From Macrothele yani (lineage: Eukaryota > Arthropoda > Arachnida > Araneae > Macrothelidae), in contig CM077013.1 of the NCBI GenBank assembly GCA_039090855.1, forward strand, positions 140,141,240-140,205,239: a DNA stretch of 64,000 nucleotides. Direction: 5' to 3'. The position numbers were made by a program, and so were the translations under genes. Shown piece by piece: positions 26,515-36,322 of the stretch (within the stretch, counting starts at the first letter, position 1; each line of letters begins with the position of its first letter). The notes beneath the pieces are model-generated. The model did no database searches. It was not told the origin of the DNA and saw only the letters and a list, made by a program, of their open reading frames with translations.

Positions 26515-29500
26515 TATCAACCATTATCAATCCACTGCTGCATGAAGGTCTCCCAAAACTTCTTCCGCAACTGTCTTGTGCCAGTCTCCATGTTACTCCC
26601 GCATACTTTCGAATTTCATCCACCCATCTCCCATGTAGTCTTCTGGGTCTTTTCCTGTCCCTTGGAATCCAATCTAAAATTTCGGCTGTCCATCGATGGT
26701 CTGTCCTGGCAGTATGTCCAGCCCATTGCCATTTCAGGGATTTAACTCTGATCATGTTTTTCACTCTTCTCATTTTTCGAATCCACGAGTCCTCTTATCT
26801 CCCCTGGTTACACCAAGCATGTACCTCTCCATGATTCTTTGAGTTGTCTGCAGCCTTTCTATGTCTCTTTAAGTTAAGGTCAATGTCTCTGCACCATACG
26901 TAAGCACTGGAAGGATGCATTGATCAAACACTTTCTCTTTTAAGACATAATGGCACATTGCTCTTGAACATTATGCTGTTTCTTCCAAAAGCTCTCCAGG
27001 CAAAGTTTTGTACGCCGATTAATTTCATCAATGTGACCCTCACTTGATATATTCAGTCAGATAAACGTACGTGTCTGTTATCTCCAGCTTTTCTCCATCA
27101 ATCGATAAATCTTCATTTCTTGTAAAAGCATTGAACATCACTTTTGTCTTCTGAAAGTTCATTTTTAATCCCACTTTACTTTTGTCAGCAAGTTCCTGGA
27201 TCATACTCTGCAGCTCTGATGGGCTAGTTGCAAAAATGACAACGTGATCAGCAAAACTAAGGTGAGTTAATCTCCATTAATCTTTATCCCTTTGTTTTCC
27301 CAGTTCAGTGATTGAAAGAAATTTTCCAATGTGGCATTAAAGAGCTTGGGAGATGTGGTGTCACCTTGTCTCACTCCCTTTCCAATTTCTATGTGTGTAT
27401 TTTCAAACAGTCTAATCCTTTGCATTTTCATAGATGTCATGAATAATAATAATAATGTATGCATCTTCAATACCGCAGAATTTCAAAGCCATTGTAACTA
27501 CTGATGGTTTCACCGAATCAAAGGCTTTTTCATAATCGATAAAAGCCATGTACCATGGAAGTTCATATTCCCTCGCTTTTTCAATTAGTTCTCTCGGTAC
27601 GTGGATATGATCTATTGTGCTGTAGCCACTCCTGAATCCAACTTGTTCTCTCGGTTGAGCCATATCCAGTGTTACCTTCAAGCGGTGTGAAAGAACTTTA
27701 GTGAAGATTTTATAAATCACTTATAGGAGGCTGATAGGTCTGTAGTTCCTGAGATCCTAAATGTTACCTTTTCTATGTAGCAGGATCATTGTAGCGTTGT
27801 TCCAATCCTCAGGAATCTTCCCTTCATTAAGGCATAGAGTGAAAATTTGGGCGAGTACTATTTCAATTTCTCCACTTGCTTCTTGTATGATGTCTACAGT
27901 AATTCCATCTTCTCTTGGAGCTTTTCCCCGCTTCATGTTCTTGATTGCATGTGAAACTTCTACTGGGAAGGACTGGAAGAACTCTGGTACCTTTCATGAT
28001 GTCTGGATTACATGTATCATCTTTCATATAATTTCGAGTAGAAATCTTTCACTCTTGTCAAAATTTCGCATCCATTTTTTGTTACAGAACAATCTTTTCT
28101 CAGTGCCATGATCTGTTTTCTTCCTTTAGAGATGTCCCTTTGCTATCTTTAGGCTTTGGTTGTTTTCAATTGCTTTCCTCACTAGTTCACAGTTGAATTT
28201 CCTTAAGTCTTCAGTGATACTTTTTGTACCGTCTTGCATAGCTCTATATATTCCACTTTAGAAGTAACAACTTTTTTAGTTGTCCTCGTCTCTTTTTTGC
28301 ATCAGCATTTTGGTTTTTCCTGATAATTTGTTCACATGCAACTTTTTCTTAGAACCAGCTAATTTTGTTGCTGTTTCCATAAGTTTTGGTTACTTTTCTG
28401 TTAATTTCAGAAATATCCACTTCCGATGTCAGGCCTTCTAAAGCAGAGAATCTGTTCTTCAGTTCCAACTTGAAGGTATTATGGTGTTTTTTAAGGTTGA
28501 TTATGTCAATACATTTTGTCTTATGAGCGTACCACGTTCGAATTTTGTATTGAGGTGCATCTTACATCTCGCCAATCTATGGTCATTACCTGTGTTGAAT
28601 TTGTTTAGCACACTGCAGTCTTCGATGACTAATTTTTTTGTTACACATAATAAAATCAACTTCACTTGTCCCATTTGGATGTCTCAATGTCCATTTCCTG
28701 TGTGGCTTTTTCTTGAAAAAGTTCATGATGAAAAACCCTTCTGCCTCTGCAAACTCAACGAGAGTATTTCCACGCTGGTTTCTGTTGCCGTGACCGAATT
28801 TTCCTACTGCAGTTTCATTTTTTTGCCGTTGCCCTATTTTTGCATTTAAATCTCCCATAATTATCTTAAAGTGCTGCTTACCTTTATTATTTAGATGACT
28901 AATTTCCTCATAAAATTCTTAAATTTCTTCAGGATGACTTGTGGTGGGTGCATAAGTTTGAATAATCTGAGCCTTGTATCTTAAGAATTGAATAACTAGT
29001 CGTTCAGCTCTGTCAGAGGAACTTTCAACTTTATCATTCAGTTTCTTGTTTATTATAAATCCAACACCACTAGTTCTGCCAGTATCTGTCCCACTACAGA
29101 GATGTCCACTTTTCAGTTCAACGAGATTTTCTCCTTACCTCACTTAGCCCGACGATGTCCCACTTGATCCTTTGTAGTTCCTCTTCCAATTCAAGAAGCC
29201 TTGAAACAAAAGATAGGGAGCGTCCATTATACGTAGCCAAGGTCAACATCAGATGGCAGCCTAGTCCGGTCCTCCGAGGATTCTTAGCACCCTCTGCCTT
29301 CGTGTCGCATTGGCCGCTGCCTTGGCCAGGTACATTCCAGTAGCCGGAGACTGAGGGCCAAGATTAAAGTTGTGGAATCATTTTGGAGGGCTTTGGTCAT
29401 AACTCACCACGCTGGCCAAGTGGGTTGGTGAGTGTGGGATAGCATTTCCTCTAATCCCGATGGTATAGCTATACCGCTATTGGCGGTCATCGGAGCCCCT

Positions 29501-29600
29501 TTAGTGGGAACAGGATGCACCACGAGAAGGCGGGGTTGGCATTTGTTAAGGAGAGGCTGTGATGTTACGCATCACCTGACCTTACATCCCAATATATATA
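26515..29600 (-). mobile_element. RTE-type LINE, almost full length, decayed
   Basis: Non-LTR retrotransposon read on the - strand. From its 5' end: an apurinic-endonuclease-like domain with ELQRIKWDIVGLSEVR (about 29150), GDLNAKIG (about 28850) and WTLRHPNGTSEVDFIM (about 28670); then RT with KGLRNYRPISLL-like sequence, GFRSGYSTIDHI, AFIDYEKAFDSV (about 27540) and GVRQGDTTSPKLF (about 27360). The catalytic YADD/FADD box reads FADH at about 27243-27252, a lost Asp. The C-terminus (IRVKSLKWQWAGHTAR, WIPRDRKRPRR) ends near 26515. Multiple stops and frameshifts are present. A 3' fragment of the same family is at 52953-53368. The RTE assignment rests on endonuclease/RT order and motifs, not a tree. 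Confidence 0.8.
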
Positions 29601-31142
29601 ATATATCCCTCGTTACTCTGTTCGGGACTTCAGTGCCACGCTGTCAAAATGGCGCTACTTAAGGTGGAATTTTACTTTAAGTAACAAAATAATTAGCGAG
29701 CGCCGAATCCGGCGAAAACAGGATTGGTTAAACACCAGCTTCCATCCGTATGAAAAACTTCTTGACGATGTAGCGTTGCTTGCAGTCGCTTTGTGAAGCA
29801 TGACTTCTAACTGCCTCGTCTAGTCTAATGCACACTTGTTTTAAAGTCTACCCGTCACTCCTGCGTAAAACTCGGTTAACTCTGCCCTTCAAGCAGAAAC
29901 TTTGCTCAGATCCCCCCTACTAAAATTGTATACTTTGAAACAGTTGTTTTGGCGATATTTCTCAAACCCACACAGCTTATTTGCACATGTACTACAATAA
30001 AGGTGATTGTGACATCGGTTGTCCATCTGTGGACACCATCTCTGCAACTATTAGTCCGATTTGGAGATGCTTTTCTGCATTGGGAAGCTTTCCGGCTTTT
30101 CTGTATGCATAATTTCACTGCTGGAATTACGTAACTGCAGGTGGGTGCTATCATATTAAAATTCAATTTATTTCATATTCCTAAATATGACTGAAAAATT
30201 ACCTTCCCTTCGATACCACTTAGACTATTTTATGCAGTTTCTTCTTTAGTGCCCAGTTTTCTGATAGAAAACGTAAAGTTAAATTAATACTGACAAGAGT
30301 TTGTCCTATAAAAACCGTATAGAGGTCTAATTCGAAAACTCTTCGTGAAGCCAAGTTTTCTGATTTTATGCGATAAAGTATTAGTTACAGAACTAACTGC
30401 ACATAAACACCTTTTTCCTACTACGTTTGTTTTCTTTGTCAAGATTTTTTACATAAACTTCGAAGTATGGTATAGATCTTTAGATGCAAGTTCTGAAAGA
30501 ATTTCCACGTACAACTAAAAGTTGCCGCACATCTGACTGGAACCTAAACTTTTTACGACCAAACTTAACCAGGATAGATTGCTCGCTGTCAATATTTTGA
30601 CTGATTCAGATGCTTTGACGCTGCTGCACATATACCAATAGGCATTCATGTTAAGTTTCATGTCATCAGATAGCACTTTCTTGGAGCGACACGAGTAGCT
30701 AGTTTCCATTGTTACTGGGAAGTTTCGGAAATGCCTCTTAAAGATTCAATTAACGCAGCAAATCTTATTTTGCAGAACACTAATCATAAACACTACTGCA
30801 CTTGAAAGCCAATACGTGGGAAGAAATGCCAAAACTTGTGAATCTAATCGAAATACCCCATATTCTTTACACTTCAGGAAAATTCTCTTCCATGTATCTA
30901 AGAATTAACTGTTAAATATTGAGTTAAAAAAATCACTGCAATTAAATTTTTCCATAGCTAGCATTTTAGATGCAAAATTAATTCATTCTATGTAGTTTTC
31001 TTAACGTATTTGCTATGGACCAGTCTTTAAAAAGTTGCTTCTTAAATCCTCTTTGGCTGTGTCATGTGTCAACGCTATCGCTTAATCACTGTTAATAATA
31101 CTCAACGGAAAACAAACTCCATTAATAGAGACAAATGACTTG

Positions 31143-31283
31143 GGCCAGGAACATCAAACAGAAGTAGTCTCTCCACGTTTATAAATGAGTCGCGGAAAAA
31201 AACTCATTGGCCGCCACCGGGAATCTCACCCAGGTCTTCCAGTTACGTGCCGGACAGAGCGATGACTTCTGTTTGTTCCTGGT
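31143..31283 (-). repeat. Short palindromic element with tRNA-like core
   Basis: Inverted ends GGACCAGGAACA-like and AGAAGTCATCGCTC-like surround a tRNA-like core on the - strand (CCGGCACGTAACTGG, then a B-box-like GTGAGATTCCCGG). The right arm lacks the CTTATAAACGTGGAAA segment seen at 63820-63835. Same family as 63681-63863. Confidence 0.65.
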
Positions 31284-31429
31284 CCACGTCAATTGTCTAT
31301 TATTCATTCGCCTCCTAGTTATTTGTTCTGTTGCTGCTTACCATATTTGGAGAATTACCAGCATTGTGCGGGGCTCCAAGAAGCAACCTGCCAAGTGGCT
31401 TGGCAGTTAGTCATATGAGAGTCTGGAGG

Positions 31430-31570
31430 AATTGGAGACCGCAGTCGTAGCATGTCCGTCGCGTAACTTGAAGACACTGGGTTCGGTTCCCGGTGGTGGC
31501 TAATGAGAATTTTTCAGTTTCGCTTATAAACGTGGAAAAAGCGATGACTTCTGTTTGAAACAAACTCCAA
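31430..31570 (+). repeat. Half copy of the tRNA-like palindromic element
   Basis: Contains the tRNA-like core (GTCGCGTAACTTGAAGACAC, then GGGTTCGGTTCCCGG) and only the right arm (CTTATAAACGTGGAAAAAGC, then GATGACTTCTGTTTG). The left arm is missing. Confidence 0.6.
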
Positions 31571-31738
31571 TTAAGTTTAAAAGATGTCCTTAGTATTGAT
31601 ACTGTAATTAAAACACTAATTCCAACTCGATCGACGTCTGCTAATTGACTAATCCAGGTTCTGCCAGAGTAGTTCTGATCTACTGTATGGACAAACTTTC
31701 CATTCCGCAAAGTACAGTCCAAATGGTTGGACTCTGTT

Positions 31739-31920
31739 CCGGTGCGCCTTGGCTAAACGTTGGCTTCTGACTATTCATTAGATGGGTCCGGGTTCAAATC
31801 CCAATTATGCATGGAAGTTTTACTGTGTTGGCTCTCGTCCCTCCTTGGAACCGACGTCCCAAAATTAGGGACGAGCAACTTAGAGCCCACTGAGTTGCTC
31901 ACTGTGGTAGCTAAACCCAA
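31739..31920 (+). repeat. SINE family A, diverged copy
   Basis: Recognisable but old: B box GGGTTCAAATCCC, then GCATGGAAGTT, CCTTGGAACCGACGTCCC, TTAGGGACGAGCAAC and GAGTTGCTCACTGTGG. No clear flanking duplication remains. Confidence 0.75.
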
Positions 31921-32302
31921 GCAAAACAAATTCCGTTCCAAGATAATGCGTGGCAACCTTAACAAATCTTGGCATTTCAAAGACCACGCTTTTATATTTA
32001 AATTTTAGGTGCCGGTTATTTTTGGTCTAAGAACCACGGCACTTATGATTAAAAACAACTTGTTCATCCTGTGACTCTAAGCTCTATTTTTTCCTAAAAT
32101 GTTAAACTCAAAGTAAACTCGCGTGGCATCACTCACTGAATCCCCCCCTGAATTATAATTCTTCCTCTGCAAGGTTGAGAACTGAAGGGTAAGGTGTTCT
32201 CTTTATCCCGGCGACTTGTCTCTTGCACTTGAAAACTGCGCTGAGCAAGTTTCTTTAAACTCTGCTAAGTTTGATTCTTTAGCTTTTTCCTTACCTGCGA
32301 TG

Positions 32303-32711
32303 TTAAGGTGGTTCCACCTAAAATCTCTGCGTTATGTTTCCAATGGTGAAACTTTACAAATTTTCTTCAATTAATGTATTCCCAAGGATGAAAATTTGCA
32401 CATCGATAAAACTGTTATAGCATGGGGTATTTAATACTTGCTAAAAACATAACCATAATTATATTTAAAAGTAATCTTTGAGTAATGTTCAGACATGTTA
32501 ATAGATGGCGCGACCTGTACATTGATGTCAGTAGACAAATGTTAGATTACTTAATTATGGTTATGTTTTAGCAAGTATTAAGTATCCCATGTTATAACTT
32601 AGTTTTATCGATATGAAAATTTTCATTCTTAGGAATACATTAATTGCGAAGAAAATGTGTAAAGCTTCACTATTTAAAACATAAGACAGATTTTAGGTGG
32701 AACCACCTTAA
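32303..32711. mobile_element. Foldback MITE flanked by TTAA
   Basis: Two arms of about 165-170 bp (32303-32475 and 32540-32711) are near-perfect inverted copies, beginning GGTGGTTCCACCTAAAAT and ending with its complement. TTAA occurs at both outer ends (32303-32306, 32708-32711), as expected of a piggyBac-type target site. No ORF. Confidence 0.75.
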
Positions 32712-33509
32712 AACCAAGGGATGGAAACTATTATTCATAAAGTTAAATTTCTTTGGTACGTCGTCAGCTGTAACTTAAACCAAATATAAATAAGAATTTG
32801 TTATCCCATGCTTATGTTGTCACATCCTGGAGCACATTACAAAATGTAATGTTCTACAGAAACTGAGTTAAAACTTGGCAAAAATAACATTCGAAGATGT
32901 CGCATGTCGGTAAAATATTTGAAATTAATGTTCTTTTCAGAACATTTCTGCTTTTAATTTTTCACAATTCGATGCAAATGTTGCTAAATTCTCACTTTAA
33001 GTTCGTTCAGATTATTTTTTTATAGCACATGTTCATCTAACACCAGTAATTCATTGCCGCAAAAATTACTTACAAGCTGGAATTGAGTACCCCATCACCA
33101 CTAAGTGTTAAATTTAAATGAATAATGGAAATAACATTTGGTATGTTCAGTGGTATCTTCAGTCATTAAATTACAGAAAACAACTTAAACATTATGGGAA
33201 TGATTTTAAAAATATGCAGGTAGTGATTCAAACGTGTTAAGATATTTGTCGAAGCTCTTAGATAGACGGCTAAAAAAATTGTAGTGTAGCGCTTGTGCCA
33301 CTGTGGCTCTTAAAACTAATTTGTTTCTGAAATTTGTCATTCGGTGTTTAGCCGAAAAATGATGGTAATATAAAAGATATGAATCTTGCTTTCTAATTAG
33401 AGCAGAGTAAAAAAAAAATAATCCGTTTAATTCTAACAATTGTGCTTCTAAAATGTGCTAATTCTGTTTGTTTAAAAAGAAAATTGAAGTCTATTTTCCA
33501 TTTCAACAG

Positions 33510-33929
33510 GTCCAATTCATCGCAATCTTCGTGCACTCCTTCCAGCTATTGTTTAGAGACTGCAACTACCCACGAGGATTTATGTGGTGGATCGGTTTCC
33601 ATGCTGTCCTGTTCTGGTTCCTGTTTGCAGACTTCTACAAGAACACCTACGGAAGGAAGAAACATCTTGCAGCCCACAAAAATGGTGTGGTGCTAAACGG
33701 GAAGCCTCACATGTCTAATGGCACCAGCAACGGTCACGTCCTCAATGGTCATGCGTTGTCTAACGGAATCTCTAATGGAATCTCCAACGGAAGTGTTTCG
33801 CATGCAAGCCAAAAGATTGTTGAGAAGCCCTACCAGAATGGAAAAATTGCCAACGGAAAAATCACTAATGGTCATGCCAATGGTGTTATACATAGGCCGA
33901 CGTCCTCCACGTTCGAAAGAACGGATTGA
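33510..33929 (+). CDS. ELOVL: ELOVL fatty acid elongase, terminal exon with Asn-Gly-rich tail
   Basis: Last coding exon, after TTTCAACAG; 139 codons and TGA at 33927-33929. It opens VQFIAIFVHSFQLLF, completing TxxQxxQ (TAFQM|VQ), followed by RDCNYP (a conserved CNYP-like turn) and a hydrophobic last helix ending FADFYKNTYGRKK. The next ~85 residues are a hydrophilic tail with NG repeated about a dozen times (NGVV, NGKP, SNGTSNG, SNGISNGISNG, NGKIANGKITNG), unlike the short Lys-rich ER-retention tail usual in the family. It is free of stops and in frame, so it is probably real coding sequence, but its function is unknown. ELOVL tails are variable in length. Upstream codons from 33468 are intronic. 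Confidence 0.93.
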   Translation, partial: VQFIAIFVHSFQLLFRDCNYPRGFMWWIGFHAVLFWFLFADFYKNTYGRKKHLAAHKNGVVLNGKPHMSNGTSNGHVLNGHALSNGISNGISNGSVSHASQKIVEKPYQNGKIANGKITNGHANGVIHRPTSSTFERTD

Positions 33930-35357
33930 TTCTGTGTTTTTGAGGATCTAGAAATCCTCTTCGAACTCCTAAGTGTGAGTGGACAAGACATGTGCTACTT
34001 GCCAGTCTACGACCCGGAGATACTGTCTCCTTGTGTAAGATATTTCCCAAGTGCCTAAGAGTTCTCGCAACTCAGACTGTTCAGTTTTGGACACGCCAAA
34101 GCAATCTTTGTGTACGACATTTCAAGTTAATCTGGAACACTACTAGAATTCGTACTCATTTCTTTTTAAAGGTGAAGAGGTTTAAAAACTGAAACATCTG
34201 CCATTTCTTTGTATTTCTCAAACATGAACTTGTAATCGAACTTTGTATTTAACGTAATTTAAACCGAGCTGGGCATTATATAGCAGCTCTTGTTTCGAAT
34301 TCCATATACCAAATCTGCGAAAAATCAATGAAATATTCCATAGGGTTATCCTGTTTAGTTGAGTGAAGCATCGTTAATTAGAACTACGGGTATGACTTCA
34401 GTATACTACGCAGGATTAAGCTATCCAAACTTTGGAAGCAGTATTAGTTACAGCCATTCATGTAAAAATCTGGAAAATCTATAGCTTTTAACATCAATAG
34501 TACGAGCATGTGAATTTTAAATTTTTAACTTCTAATACTTCCGGTTCACCATTTTTACTTTTTAAGCGAAAATCTGAGCCACTACCTGGAGGTTTTTTGT
34601 TTGTAAAAAAATGCCACTCTGTATAAAATATCCGCATTGTAACTATTCTACTAAATCATTAATTGTATTATTTTGACTTGTGACCAATACCTGTCTAGTT
34701 ATAATTAAAAACGTATTCTTGAAAACTTGACCGTTTCTTATGTGCATGATTACTCATTGTCTTGTAATCAATGTTGAAGATGTGCAGTTGCTAGTAGCAC
34801 TATTATAAGCTCTAGATGTTAGAATACACTAACGGAATAAGACTGAATTTGTAACACAAGCTGCTAAATGAGACAGACACTTGAACATGAACGAAAAATA
34901 GAATAGCTTTATCTACAGTTTAAAAGTTTAGTTAATGAAAATTAAACGTTCTTTCAGTTTGGGAACTTTTGGTACGTTTAATGTAAATAAGCCATAACTA
35001 ATTTAGTAGTCTTAGTTCCTAGTTTAGTCCAAAGGACTAAATTAGGACTTAAAACTACTAAATTAGTTTAGTCCTTTGGACTAAACTAAGGCTAAAACGA
35101 CTAAATTATTAAACAGGATTATAAGTAAGCAGCATTGGAAGTGTAGTCCTTTGAACTAAACTTCTAATGCTCTTTGCATGTAGCAACACTGCTCAAAGTT
35201 CGGTTCAACTAACGAAAGACATTTAACAGGACTTACTATTTAAAGCTTCTCTTTACGTAGTTGTAAAGATACTGTTCTGCTAGACACCTCTGCATTTCTT
35301 AGAGCTGAAATCCTCCACTGGCAACTGGAGCCATCAATGCAAACCATAGACAGCTCA
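33930..35357 (+). other. ELOVL 3' UTR and downstream flank
   Basis: AT-rich sequence following the ELOVL stop. I found no canonical AATAAA close to the stop, so the transcript end cannot be placed. Near 35000-35170 there is a cluster of palindromic TTTAGTCC/GGACTAAA motifs. Confidence 0.5.
35000..35170. repeat. Clustered palindromic TTTAGTCCAAAGGACTAAA motifs
   Basis: TTTAGTCCAAAGGACTAAA at about 35023-35041 is itself a palindrome. A second inverted pair, TTTAGTCCTTTGGACTAAA, follows at about 35076-35094, with partial copies at 35060 and 35140. They are interleaved with ACTAAATTAG units. Confidence 0.65.
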
Positions 35358-35372
35358 CCCCTCACGACTGTC

Positions 35373-35804
35373 AGTAAGGGTAAGGTAAGGTCAGCGTCAT
35401 TTTCTTGTAGGACTTCCGTCCACAGGTAGTAGAGTTTAGGTCCCAGCCACCTACAGCGAGATCGCCTTTTGGGCAGGACACAGAAACTGAAGGAATGAGA
35501 GCAAGTCTAGCGACTTTTGACAGAACAGTTTGTAGTGAGATTAGAGTACAGTAGATGGCGCCACCGTACAAGTACGATATTGCACATAGATGGGTGAGAG
35601 AATTTCAGGGAGGACATAGGAAAGGATACCCATTTAACCAGTGGGTCCAGCCTGGAGGCCGTCACTTAACGTGCTCGTCCGATGCACGGCGGATATTCAG
35701 CGATTGTTAGTAAATCACACCATCTCTGAAAGATCAGCCCAGGCTTGAACCTGGGGACCCAGCATCGATAGCCTGAAACACTAACCACTAAGCCATCCGC
35801 GGCT
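35373..35804 (-). repeat. SINE family B, tRNA-derived, with 15-bp target duplication
   Basis: Read on the - strand: a tRNA-like head GGGAGCCGCGGATGGCTTAG with B-box-like CAGGTTCAAGCCTGG, a body of about 350 bp, and a tail of ACCTTACCTTACCC simple repeat. Flanked by an exact CCCCTCACGACTGTC duplication at 35358-35372 and 35805-35819. Confidence 0.9.
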
Positions 35805-36322
35805 CCCCTCACGACTGTCGTGAAGGTTCGTTGTTTTTATACTAATTTGACTGTGGTCAACGTCACATGTGTATGCGTAGTCTTTGCATAAACGCGTTGG
35901 TTTAAACTAGCGGGGAATCACACCACGAATGACCATTTCCAAATACAGTATTTCAACTTCATTAGAACCAGGGAACTCCAGACTGTCTGGACGACAAAAT
36001 ATGCGAATGTTTCGAGAAAGTTTAACTCCATCAGTTGGCAAATTTAGATCGTGACTGTTTCTTGTAAGCGGTTCCTTTTTCCATTAGTAAATCCGGGAGA
36101 TCAATTTTTGTGTACAAGCTTGAAAGCTATTCCAATCCATTTAAATACAGAACATTGAGCCCCCCTTCTGACGAAATTGCTACTTCTGGACAGGAACTCG
36201 TAAAGTTGACTTCCGTAGTTGGAAAATTTGAAATGCCTTAATCGATTTAAAAAGTTCTATAATCACGAAATGTGAACGCAGATATATCACGTAACTCGCA
36301 TTTGGTTGGTTATCGTTTAATG

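Larger units (their letters stand above)
24160..33509 (+). other. ELOVL intron, 9.3 kb, with LINE and MITE-like elements
   Basis: Intron with GTAAGT donor and TTCAACAG acceptor. It holds the RTE-type LINE (26515-29600, - strand), tRNA-like palindromic elements (31143-31283 and about 31430-31570), a diverged SINE (31739-31920) and a TTAA-flanked foldback (32303-32711). 24.2-26.5 kb and 29.7-31.1 kb hold nothing I can identify. Confidence 0.8.
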
